Origin: Candidatus Poribacteria bacterium
GTDB lineage: Bacteria; Poribacteria; DTPJ01; WJIO01
Assembly (NCBI GenBank): GCA_014730235.1
Contig: WJIO01000050.1
Location: forward strand, 1 to 18,727
DNA length: 18,727 nucleotides
Reading direction: 5' to 3'
In this document: positions 7,732-15,168 of the stretch, in pieces
Layout of the letters: every line of letters starts with the position of its first letter
How positions within the stretch are numbered: the first letter of the stretch is position 1
Made by a program: the position numbers and the translations under genes
The notes under the pieces: model-generated
What the model was told of the DNA's origin: nothing
The model's database searches: none
The model's input: only the letters and a program-made list of their open reading frames with translations

Positions 7732-8432
7732 ATTTTAAAAAATCACTCAAGCTCTTTATTGTTTTTATTATTGTTGTATATATCGGTGGATGCGCTGTTC
7801 TGGAACAAAAAACTGAGATGCCGGGTAATGGGAAACCCGATGGAAAAAGTATTAAATTACCGGAAAGATTCCAGTTACATGGCGTTCCCCATAATCCGGT
7901 AAAACAAAAAGGTACAGACTGCGCTCCTGATTCATTAAGGATGGTGTTAAATTACAGGGGAAAGGATATATCAAAAGACTGGGATATTCCCATGCAGCTT
8001 TCGGGTATCAGAGGACGAAGCGGCGGAACTACATTACGTCAAATGCAGGATATAGCCGCAAATTATTATGGCCTTCCATCCTTTCTTATACAAAATTGTG
8101 ATTTGAAATCTATAAAGGCATCAATTATAAACAAATGGCCTCCGATTATAGGTTACAGGAGCCGCGGAAGTCTTTACCACGCGGTGGTAGTTGTCGGATA
8201 TGATGATAAAAGAAACAATGTATTGGTTAACGACCCCAACTATCTTCGCACAAGAAAAATAAGATATTATGACCTTGGAGGGGTGTCGGGCGATTCCGTT
8301 CAACGCTTTGAAGCCCTCTTTGTTTTACCTGAAGGATCCACATTGGATACTTTCAAACATGGGCTGAGAAAATATGTTCCTGAAAAAACGGTTGCGAAGC
8401 TCAGGATATTTACGATGCCTTCTGAAAAGTAA
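7728..8432 (+). CDS. C39-like cysteine peptidase lipoprotein (CTG start)
   Basis: Read from CTG 7728, the product is 234 residues and begins with a lipoprotein signal peptide: a basic N region (NFKKSLK), a hydrophobic core (LFIVFIIVVY) and the lipobox IGGC with the lipidated Cys at 22. The rest is a papain-like C39 fold: Cys65 in GTDCAPDSLRMVL, His151 in LYHAVVVVGYD and Asp169 in VNDPNY form the expected Cys-His-Asp triad, and Gln60 (VKQKGTDC) may supply the oxyanion-hole residue. It lacks the ABC and membrane domains of bacteriocin exporters, so it is a stand-alone C39-like protein anchored on the periplasmic side. It overlaps ispD upstream by four bases and ispF downstream by one, so it is translationally coupled in the operon. 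Its substrate is unknown. Beginning at ATG 7818 instead would give 204 residues without any export signal. Confidence 0.8.
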   Translation: MNFKKSLKLFIVFIIVVYIGGCAVLEQKTEMPGNGKPDGKSIKLPERFQLHGVPHNPVKQKGTDCAPDSLRMVLNYRGKDISKDWDIPMQLSGIRGRSGGTTLRQMQDIAANYYGLPSFLIQNCDLKSIKASIINKWPPIIGYRSRGSLYHAVVVVGYDDKRNNVLVNDPNYLRTRKIRYYDLGGVSGDSVQRFEALFVLPEGSTLDTFKHGLRKYVPEKTVAKLRIFTMPSEK

Positions 8433-8908
8433 TGCGAATCGGTATAGGTTACGATATTCACAGATTAATAGAAAACAGGGATTTAATCCTTGGTGGTGTT
8501 ATAATACCCTGCGAAATGGGTCTTGAAGGTCATTCTGACGCCGATGTCTTAACCCACAGTATATGTGATGCCATGCTGGGTGCTTTGGCCCTGGGGGATA
8601 TTGGTCAGCATTTTCCCGATAACGATCAACAATACAAAGGAATTTCCAGCATGATTCTGCTGGAAAGGGTTAATTCCCTGATTCATGAGCGAGGTTTTAT
8701 AGTAAACAATATTGATTCTGTTATTATTGCCCAGCGTCCCAGGTTGGCGGATTTTATACCGGAAATGAGAGTAAATATTGCTGAAATATTAAATATAAAT
8801 TTAGATCGTGTAAGTGTTAAAGCTACAACCAATGAAAAATTGGATAGCATTGGAAAAGCTATGGCCATTGGGGTTGAGGCTGTTGTAAGTTTGAGGGAAA
8901 ATCGCTGA
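8432..8908 (+). CDS. ispF: 2-C-methyl-D-erythritol 2,4-cyclodiphosphate synthase
   Basis: IspF cyclises CDP-ME 2-phosphate to MEcPP, the fifth step of the MEP pathway, as a trimer with a divalent metal. The 158-residue length is typical. The metal ligands Asp8 and His10 (GYDIH) and His42 (DADVLTHSICDAMLGA) are all present. GDIGQHFPD and the C-terminal KATTNEKLDSIG block are also characteristic. The ATG shares one base with the stop of the preceding lipoprotein gene (TAATG), which indicates translational coupling. cysS starts 14 bases downstream. Identification is firm. Confidence 0.97.
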   Translation: MRIGIGYDIHRLIENRDLILGGVIIPCEMGLEGHSDADVLTHSICDAMLGALALGDIGQHFPDNDQQYKGISSMILLERVNSLIHERGFIVNNIDSVIIAQRPRLADFIPEMRVNIAEILNINLDRVSVKATTNEKLDSIGKAMAIGVEAVVSLRENR

Positions 8909-8922
8909 AGAAAGGTAGTTTT

Positions 8923-10371
8923 ATGGGATTAAAGATATATAATTCTTTGACAAAGAGTAAAGAGAAATTCACTCCTGTTAAAACCGATGTGGTCAGGATT
9001 TACAACTGCGGTCCTACGGTATATGATTATTTCCATATAGGAAATGCCCGAAATTTCATAACTGCTGAGACTGTTCGCAGGTATCTGGCTTATAAAGGCT
9101 ATAAAGTAAAGTTTATCCAGAATGTAACTGATATTGAGGATAAAATTATCAATAAAGCAAAAGAAACCGGAGTTACCCCTTCTGACGTTGCTGAAAAATT
9201 TACAAAAGCGTATTTTGAAGACCTGGAAAAGCTTGGAATAAAACCAGCGGATATAAGTCCCAAAGCGACGGAACATATAGAAGATATAATCGAATTTGTC
9301 CAGGAGCTTATTGATAAAGGCTACGCCTACGAAGTGGACGGCGATGTCTATTTCGAGGTTGCAAAATTCAAAGAATACGGTAAATTGTCCGGACAAAAGA
9401 TTGAAGATACAATCGCCGGGGCAAGGGTGGAAGCCGATGATCGAAAAAAGCATCCTGCCGATTTCAATTTATGGAAATCATCAAAACCAGGTGAGACGGG
9501 TTGGCCAAGTCCCTGGGGTATGGGGCGTCCCGGTTGGCATATTGAATGTTCGGTTATGTCATCCAAATATCTTGGCGAGACTTTCGACATACATCTGGGG
9601 GGCAACGATCTCATATTTCCTCACCATGAAAACGAAATAGCCCAGAGCGAAGCACTTACAGGTAAACCCCTGGCAAAATACTGGATGCATAACGGAATGC
9701 TTCAGATGACTGGCGATAAGATGTCAAAATCTCTGGGTAATATCAAGAATGTTCGTGACCTGTTGGAGGATTATGAGCCTGATGTCATAAGGTTTTACCT
9801 GTTATCATCTCATTACCGCGGTCCCCTGGAACTGACCAATGACAGTCTGGACGAAGCAAAAAAAGCCCTTCAGAGACTATGGAATTGCTCAGATATGACA
9901 TCAAGGCTGGGTGATTCCCAATCCCAGGTGATGGAACATAAGCTTAATGAAAGCGAAAAAATGCTTAGCGAAGAAATAGATAAAGCTATTGATAAATTTG
10001 AGGAATCTATGGATGATGATTTCAATACCTCCGGTGCTGTTGGGGCCATATTTGAATTAGTGGCAGAAGCAAATAAATTCGCCGGAGAAAATCCCTCGCC
10101 ATCAGACCAGGGGAAGGCTGTCCTGGGTAAGGTAAATAAAACTCTGAATGAATTGTGTCAGATATTGGGGATTAATGCGAATAAAGAATCTTCAATTGCT
10201 GAGGACGATTCCTTTGTAAACGACCTTTTGCAGTTGATCGTGAATATAAGGCAGGATGCTCGTAAGAATAAAAATTGGGATACTGCTGACAAAATAAGAG
10301 ACGGTTTGTCAGAACTGGGTGTTAAGCTTGAAGACACTCGCGACGGTGTAGTCTGGAAGATAGATAGATAG
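8923..10371 (+). CDS. cysS: Cysteinyl-tRNA synthetase
   Basis: This enzyme charges tRNA-Cys with cysteine in the cytoplasm and is a class I synthetase. In 482 residues the sequence shows HIGN (38-41), the class I KMSKS loop (266-270) and the four zinc ligands that discriminate cysteine: Cys29, Cys209 (WHIECS), His234 and Glu238 (HHENE). The C-terminal anticodon-binding helical domain ends with RIRDGL-type sequence (TADKIRDGLSELGVKLEDTRDG). GAAAGGT just upstream of the ATG is an acceptable ribosome-binding site. It follows ispF by 14 bases, as in many Firmicutes, and is followed after 28 bases by a lipoprotein gene with its own strong ribosome-binding site, so all five genes from ispD may be cotranscribed. 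Confidence 0.97.
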   Translation: MGLKIYNSLTKSKEKFTPVKTDVVRIYNCGPTVYDYFHIGNARNFITAETVRRYLAYKGYKVKFIQNVTDIEDKIINKAKETGVTPSDVAEKFTKAYFEDLEKLGIKPADISPKATEHIEDIIEFVQELIDKGYAYEVDGDVYFEVAKFKEYGKLSGQKIEDTIAGARVEADDRKKHPADFNLWKSSKPGETGWPSPWGMGRPGWHIECSVMSSKYLGETFDIHLGGNDLIFPHHENEIAQSEALTGKPLAKYWMHNGMLQMTGDKMSKSLGNIKNVRDLLEDYEPDVIRFYLLSSHYRGPLELTNDSLDEAKKALQRLWNCSDMTSRLGDSQSQVMEHKLNESEKMLSEEIDKAIDKFEESMDDDFNTSGAVGAIFELVAEANKFAGENPSPSDQGKAVLGKVNKTLNELCQILGINANKESSIAEDDSFVNDLLQLIVNIRQDARKNKNWDTADKIRDGLSELGVKLEDTRDGVVWKIDR

Positions 10372-10399
10372 CTTTTTTAATCAAGTAAGGAGGAATGTA

Positions 10400-10963
10400 A
10401 TGCAGAGAGTTTACATTACTTTTATTATTTTAACATTGTTGGGAATTTTTGCTTTTGGTTGTTCGTTTCTTAAAGAGCCTCCCCTATCCGAAAATTTTGC
10501 TGTTGAAGGTGAATCTGATGTTCCACAGTTAGTTGATGGTAGCATGTATACCACCGGTGAAACTCAAAGACAGTATTCAAGGGAAGAGGGTGTAGATGAT
10601 AGCAGATTCAGCGAAGCATTAATAACCCTTAAAAAACCAAGAAGCATAAGAAAAATTGTCGTTCGCAGACGGCCTGAACATTCTGTTCCTGTGGATATTG
10701 ATGTGGTTGTCATGAGAAATGGTGAATGGAAAACAATAAAAGAAGTACGGGGTGAGGTTGCAGATGATATAGAGATCAACGTAAGTACCGTTACAGACCA
10801 GGTTAAGATAAAAGCCCAAAGAGCCACAAGAACAGCTAAAGGTAAGTCGGGTCTAGCTATGGCCGGTGGAGGAGCTCGCCGCACCGAAATGGAAAGACTT
10901 CTTCGAGAACCAATAAAACTTGCTGAAATAGAGCTTTATGGTTATCTGGATACCAATGAATAA
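10400..10963 (+). CDS. Lipoprotein with discoidin (F5/8 type C)-like domain, paralogue 1
   Basis: The 187-residue product has a lipoprotein signal peptide (VYITFIILTLLGIFAFGC) with the lipidated Cys at 21. The mature part resembles a galactose-binding-like/discoidin fold: an N-terminal LSENFAVEG strand, PQLVDGSMYTTG in the position of the usual DG-x-x-T loop, a SIRKIVVRR strand, GEWKTIKEVRGEV, TDQVKIKAQRA and a closing IKLAEIELYGY strand. A Gly/Ala/Arg-rich loop (about 143-162) precedes the last strand. A perfect AAGGAGG ribosome-binding site (10387-10393) fixes the ATG. It is paralogous to the gene at 16857, sharing order and motifs throughout. Ligand and function are unknown; the fold assignment is inferred from pattern. 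Confidence 0.75.
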   Translation: MQRVYITFIILTLLGIFAFGCSFLKEPPLSENFAVEGESDVPQLVDGSMYTTGETQRQYSREEGVDDSRFSEALITLKKPRSIRKIVVRRRPEHSVPVDIDVVVMRNGEWKTIKEVRGEVADDIEINVSTVTDQVKIKAQRATRTAKGKSGLAMAGGGARRTEMERLLREPIKLAEIELYGYLDTNE

Positions 10964-10967
10964 ATTT

Positions 10968-11074
10968 GGTTCTTACACCTGAATGTAGGAATAAAAAGAT
11001 TTACTGTTCTTGTCATTCCTGAAAACTCAGGAATGACAAGAACATAGAAATACCACGCTGAATCTGGAAGAATC
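10968..11074. repeat. MITE-like palindromic element, copy 3 (shortest)
   Basis: The ends are diverged (GGTTCTTACACCTGAATGTA on the left; the right end reads CCACGCTGAATCTGGAAGAATC). The core is the strongest hairpin of the family: a perfect 17-bp stem at 11006-11022 and 11027-11043 with an AAAC loop. It begins five bases after the discoidin-like lipoprotein stop and ends 30 bases before dprA, filling nearly all of the gap. It may act as an RNA stem at the 3' end of the upstream transcript. Confidence 0.75.
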
Positions 11075-11103
11075 ATACATCTTAAATCGTATCAGGAGTA
11101 AAA

Positions 11104-12222
11104 ATGTGCTCAGAAGACGTCAAAGATTGGATAACCCTAAGTATGATCCCCGGGGTTGGTGGAGTAATCTTCAAGCGTCTCCTGGACTTCTTTGGTTCTC
11201 CCAAAGCAGTCTTAAATGCATCCCTGAAACAGTTAAACAGTGTAATAGGTCTTACGCCTCTTATTTGTGATGCTATAATTGAATACCGCGGCAAAATATC
11301 CATTGATAAAGAAATGGATTTGATCCAGCGGAATAACTGCCGGATCATAACTATCCGTGATAAATCCTATCCTGAGAATCTTAAAGCGATATACGATCCT
11401 CCACCTGTTATTTATGTAATAGGTGATATATTGCCTGAGGATTCCCATGCCATATCTGTTGTGGGAACAAGAAAGGCTTCAGCCTATGGCAAAGAAGCTG
11501 CCGAATACATAAGCGGTCAACTGGCAAGTAAGGGTTATACCGTTATCAGTGGCATGGCCTACGGGATTGATACAGCCGCCCATAAAGCAGCATTGAAATC
11601 CCGGGGACGCACAATCGCCGTTATGGGTAATGGTGTTGATATTGTCTATCCAGAAAGAAACGCAGGTTTACGTAAGGAGATAATGGCATCAGGGGCGATA
11701 GTATCGGAATTTTCTATGGGTACACCGCCTTTAAAAGCTAATTTCCCGAGACGAAACCGTATCGTAAGTGGTATGTCTCTGGGAACGCTGATAGTTGAAG
11801 CACCAGAACGCAGCGGCGCTTTGATAACTGCCGATTGCGCTCTGGAACAGGGAAGAGAGGTTTTTGCCATACCCGGGCAGATATTCTCTCAGAAATCAAG
11901 CGGCACTCATGACTTGATTAAACAAGGGGCAAAACTCGTTCATTCTGTACAAGATATTATCAGTGAATTGCCGCCGCTGGAAAGTCTTAAATCAAAAATA
12001 CAGAAAACCGAGGAAGAAATATTTGAGGTGAATTTAACTGGAGATGAAAGAATAGTGTGGGAATCCATAGGTTCTTCTCCCATTTATATAGATAATATTT
12101 CAAGACAGGCCAAACTGCCTGCTTATAAAGTGGCAGCCGTTCTTGTTATGCTGGAATTAAAGGGCCTGGTGAGTCAATCAGCGGGAAAAATGTTCACAAG
12201 AAAATCTTCCGTACCCGACTAA
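11104..12222 (+). CDS. dprA: DNA-processing protein DprA (Smf)
   Basis: DprA binds incoming single-stranded DNA during natural transformation and loads RecA; it is also widespread in bacteria not known to be competent. The 372-residue protein has a helix-hairpin-helix/SAM-like N-terminal part (IPGVGG at 15-20). An extended Rossmann domain (about 80-290) carries SVVGTRKASAYG (118-129), SGMAYGIDTAAH (149-160), MGNGVDIVYPERN (174-186) and FPRRNRIVSGMS (214-225). A C-terminal winged-helix segment covers about 310-368. An AGGAG site (11094-11098) supports the ATG. topA follows 287 bases later, the frequent dprA-topA order, but the gap here contains a conserved motif and a repeat element, so topA may have its own promoter. 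Confidence 0.95.
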   Translation: MCSEDVKDWITLSMIPGVGGVIFKRLLDFFGSPKAVLNASLKQLNSVIGLTPLICDAIIEYRGKISIDKEMDLIQRNNCRIITIRDKSYPENLKAIYDPPPVIYVIGDILPEDSHAISVVGTRKASAYGKEAAEYISGQLASKGYTVISGMAYGIDTAAHKAALKSRGRTIAVMGNGVDIVYPERNAGLRKEIMASGAIVSEFSMGTPPLKANFPRRNRIVSGMSLGTLIVEAPERSGALITADCALEQGREVFAIPGQIFSQKSSGTHDLIKQGAKLVHSVQDIISELPPLESLKSKIQKTEEEIFEVNLTGDERIVWESIGSSPIYIDNISRQAKLPAYKVAAVLVMLELKGLVSQSAGKMFTRKSSVPD

Positions 12223-12268
12223 TATTAAGTAACTTTCAGAAAACATATCAATCTTAATAAAGGGAAGA

Positions 12269-12316
12269 AGGGGATTTTTCAGCGCGACTAGAAACTTCAA
12301 ACATTATAATTGCTTA
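12269..12316 (+). promoter_or_regulatory. Conserved upstream motif shared by mlaE and topA (topA copy)
   Basis: GGGGATTTTTCAGCGCGACT then AGAAACTTCAAACATTATAATTGCTTAAT parallels the block before mlaE. A perfect TATAAT occurs at 12305-12310 immediately before TTGCTT, but no -35 box lies 17 bases upstream; the GC-rich AGCGCG word is there instead. Repeat copy 4 lies between this block and topA. Promoter or operator function is inferred from conservation and position only. Confidence 0.45.
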
Positions 12317-12352
12317 ATAGATTATATTTTTCTTTATCAATTCAATATAAAT

Positions 12353-12472
12353 GGTTCTTCCGGATTTAGTGTGGTAAAGATAAGAAACTTCTTTATACTG
12401 TCATTCCTGCGAAAGCAGGAATGACATGCTTAGAAAGTTTTAAATTATTTCCACACTCAATTCGGAAGAGCC
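12353..12472. repeat. MITE-like palindromic element, copy 4
   Basis: This is a clean 120-bp copy, beginning GGTTCTTCCGGATTTAGTGT and ending with a reverse-complementary TTCGGAAGAGCC. The core at 12399-12426 is a perfect 12-bp stem with a GAAA loop. The left arm (GTGGTAAAGATAAGAAACTT) matches the reverse complement of the right arms of copies 2 and 6, so copies occur in both orientations. TATAAAT flanks both sides, with a one-base offset on the right, and may be a target duplication. It separates the conserved upstream motif from topA. Confidence 0.88.
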
Positions 12473-12509
12473 GTATAAATTAATAGTTTATAACTGGAGA
12501 TGCTAAAAA

Positions 12510-14897
12510 ATGCCTAAATCGTTGATTGTAGTTGAGTCACCGACCAAGGTCAAAACCATAACAAAATTTCTTGGGAGTAATTACACTGTAAAAGCCTCTG
12601 GTGGACATGTTCGTGATTTACCCCAGAAAAAATTGTCGGTGGATATAGAAAACGGCTTTAAGCCCGACTATGTTATTATTGATAGTAAAAAGAAATATGT
12701 TAAACAAATTAAAGAAGCTGCAAAAAAAGCCAGCAATATTTTTCTGGCTACTGACCCTGACAGAGAAGGTGAGGCCATAGGATGGCATCTTGCTCATGAA
12801 TTAAAAAACATAAAAAAACCCATAAAGCGTATTACATTTAACGAAATCACAAGGGATGCTGTTCAGGAAGCTATAAAAAAACCCGGGAAAATAGATCAGA
12901 AATTAGTGGATGCCCAGCAGGCCCGGCGTGTCCTGGACCGGCTTGTAGGGTACCAGATAAGCCCTATACTGGGAAGAACCATAAAATGGGGTTTGAGTGC
13001 TGGTCGGGTTCAATCTGTTGCCGTTCGGCTTATTTGTGAGCGTGAAGCCGAAATAGAATCATTTATCCCGGAGGAATACTGGTCTATCACTGCAAAATTA
13101 AAAGGTGATAAAACAGATCCATTTGAAGCTAAATTAAACAAAATTGGTAAGAAAAAAGCTAAAGTAGAAAATGAAGGCCAGGCCAAAACCATAGTTAAGC
13201 AATCAACTGATGAAGATTTTATAGTTGATAAAATCCAGAGAAAAGAGCGCAAACGAAGGCCGGTTCCTCCTTTTATAACCAGTAGACTCCAGCAGGAAGC
13301 TGCAAGGAAACTCAGATTTACAGCCAGAAAGACTATGGTTATAGCTCAACAGCTATACGAAGGTCTTGAAATTGGTGATGAGGGAATGGTGGGCTTGATA
13401 ACCTACATGCGTACAGATTCAACCCGGGTTGCCTCTGAAGCAATAAACGCTGTAAGGGATTTCATCAGTGAAAAATATGGTTCTGAATATCTGCCCGGTA
13501 GACCTGTTACATACAAGAGCAGAAAAGGTGCTCAGGATGCTCATGAAGCTATCAGACCTACATCAATAGCCAGAAATCCTGAAGACATAAAACAGTTTCT
13601 GAATAAAGACCAGTTAGCACTCTATGACCTTATATGGAAGCGCTTTGTTGCCAGCCAGATGAAGCCAGCGCTCCTTGATGTTACTACCATTGACATCAAA
13701 GCCGGCAAATATATATATCGAGCCACTGGTTCTATAATCAAATTCCAGGGTTTTATGTCTGTATACCTTGAGGGTAAGGATGATAGCCCCGACGATGACA
13801 AAGAATCCATATTACCAGAGTTAAAGCAAGGTCAGATCCTGGAACTGCTGGGAATTACACCCCAACAGCACTTTACCCAGCCACCACACAGGTATTCCGA
13901 AGCCACACTGGTAAAGGCCTTGGAGGAAAAGGGAATAGGTCGTCCCAGTACCTATGCCAGCATTATCTCCACAATACAAAGCAGGGAATATGTAATAAAA
14001 GAGAAAAACAGGTTTATACCTACTGAAATGGGTAAAATGGTAAATCTGCTCCTGGTGGAAAGCTTCCCGGAAGTCCTGGATGTGGAATTCACTGCCAGGA
14101 TGGAGTCAGAGCTTGATGATATTGAAGACGGAAAGAGAAAATGGGTTGAAGTTTTGGAAGAATTCTACGGCCCCTTCAGCAAATATCTTGAAAAAGCACC
14201 TGAAACTATAAGGTCAGTAAAAAAAGATATGGAAGAGGTTACTGACGAAGTTTGCGAACAATGCGGAAAAAAGATGGTCATAAAATGGGGCAGATTCGGT
14301 AAATTCCTCGCCTGTTCAGGATACCCGGAATGTAGAAATACAAGGGAATTGGACGATGATGAACAAGGAAATGACGAAAATAATTCCATAGATGAAGTCT
14401 GTGAAAAATGTGGAAGTCCTATGGTGGTTAAAGTAGGTAGATATGGTAAATTTCTTGCCTGTTCAGCTTATCCTGATTGTAAAAATACCAAGCAGTTAAA
14501 AAACGGTGAAAAGGTAGAAGATGAACCTACCGATGAAGTCTGCGAAAAATGCGGAAGCCCGATGGTCATAAAGACCGGAAGATACGGCAGGTTCATGGCC
14601 TGTAGCAAATATCCGAAATGTAAAACTGTCAAGTCAATAAGTATAGGCATTGATTGCCCACAGGAAGACTGCGACGGTTATCTGACTGAAAGAAGAGGCC
14701 GGGGGGGAAGACCTTTTTACGGATGCAGTAATTATCCCGACTGCAAGTTTGCAGTATGGAATAAACCGGTAGATAAAAAATGCCCGGAATGTGGTGCACC
14801 TTTCCTCGTTGAAAAAACAACCAAGGCTAAAGGCGAACATCTGGCCTGTTACAACAAAGAATGTAGTTATACTGAACCGAAAAACCAGGAGGATTAA
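12510..14897 (+). CDS. topA: DNA topoisomerase I with five C-terminal zinc fingers
   Basis: This type IA topoisomerase relaxes negative supercoils by transient single-strand breakage. The 795-residue protein shows a TOPRIM domain with catalytic Glu9 (VVESPTK) and the acidic DPDREGE motif (82-88), the active-site Tyr299 in LITYMRTDS, and the conserved GIGRPSTYA motif. The tail holds five C4 zinc-ribbon modules beginning at Cys582, Cys631, Cys678, Cys716 and Cys758. Modules 2 and 3 are near-identical (DEVCEKCGSPMV-KGRYGFACS-YPC), and module 1 is close, indicating tandem duplication. E. coli TopA has fewer such C4 fingers. A GGAG site (12496-12499) supports the ATG. The end of the gene overlaps a probable terminator hairpin. 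Confidence 0.97.
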   Translation: MPKSLIVVESPTKVKTITKFLGSNYTVKASGGHVRDLPQKKLSVDIENGFKPDYVIIDSKKKYVKQIKEAAKKASNIFLATDPDREGEAIGWHLAHELKNIKKPIKRITFNEITRDAVQEAIKKPGKIDQKLVDAQQARRVLDRLVGYQISPILGRTIKWGLSAGRVQSVAVRLICEREAEIESFIPEEYWSITAKLKGDKTDPFEAKLNKIGKKKAKVENEGQAKTIVKQSTDEDFIVDKIQRKERKRRPVPPFITSRLQQEAARKLRFTARKTMVIAQQLYEGLEIGDEGMVGLITYMRTDSTRVASEAINAVRDFISEKYGSEYLPGRPVTYKSRKGAQDAHEAIRPTSIARNPEDIKQFLNKDQLALYDLIWKRFVASQMKPALLDVTTIDIKAGKYIYRATGSIIKFQGFMSVYLEGKDDSPDDDKESILPELKQGQILELLGITPQQHFTQPPHRYSEATLVKALEEKGIGRPSTYASIISTIQSREYVIKEKNRFIPTEMGKMVNLLLVESFPEVLDVEFTARMESELDDIEDGKRKWVEVLEEFYGPFSKYLEKAPETIRSVKKDMEEVTDEVCEQCGKKMVIKWGRFGKFLACSGYPECRNTRELDDDEQGNDENNSIDEVCEKCGSPMVVKVGRYGKFLACSAYPDCKNTKQLKNGEKVEDEPTDEVCEKCGSPMVIKTGRYGRFMACSKYPKCKTVKSISIGIDCPQEDCDGYLTERRGRGGRPFYGCSNYPDCKFAVWNKPVDKKCPECGAPFLVEKTTKAKGEHLACYNKECSYTEPKNQED

Positions 14898-14910
14898 TCC
14901 TTTGGTTTTT
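14881..14910 (+). terminator. Probable intrinsic terminator overlapping the topA stop codon
   Basis: AAAACCA (14881-14887) pairs with TGGTTTT (14903-14909), and the interior AGGATTAATCCT is itself self-complementary, giving a two-part hairpin. It ends in a run of T (14906-14910). The topA stop TAA (14895-14897) lies inside the loop region. The stem is AT-rich, so strength is uncertain. Confidence 0.5.
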
Positions 14911-14964
14911 AATTAATTGATTGTCGAGTAAATCTTCCTTTTAAGTGGTTTTTAATAAATTTTT

Positions 14965-15085
14965 GGTTCTTCAGAATATAGTGTGGAAATTAGTTGAAAA
15001 TTATTCCAGCATGTTATTCCTGCGAAAGCAGGAATGACAAGCTGAGAGCATTCTCAATTATTACCACACTGAACCCGGAAGAACC
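14965..15085. repeat. MITE-like palindromic element, copy 5
   Basis: This 121-bp copy begins GGTTCTTCAGAATATAGTGT and ends CCACACTGAACCCGGAAGAACC. The core at 15012-15039 has a GAAA loop and one imperfect pair (TGTTATTCC on the left against GGAATGACA on the right). It fills much of the 271-base gap between topA and the GH67-like gene; the remainder (15086-15168) is AT-rich and shows no convincing promoter. Confidence 0.87.
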
Positions 15086-15168
15086 TATATTATTAATTAA
15101 TTTGCTTAAATTGATACTTAGCGTGCACAATCTTTCATAAAACTGCGAAAACCATAGTAAAATAATTC

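Noticed and set aside
7728-8432. C39-like protein as part of a bacteriocin export system
   Set aside because: There is no ABC domain, no transporter membrane region and no bacteriocin-like small gene nearby; it has a lipoprotein signal instead.
8929-9453. 174-codon minus-strand open frame opposite cysS
   Set aside because: It is Phe/Ile-rich antisense of a conserved synthetase with no recognisable domain; treated as a shadow.
15086-15168. Possible promoter (TTGATA / CATAAA) before the GH67-like gene
   Set aside because: The spacing is 19 bases and both boxes are poor; not strong enough to list as a feature.
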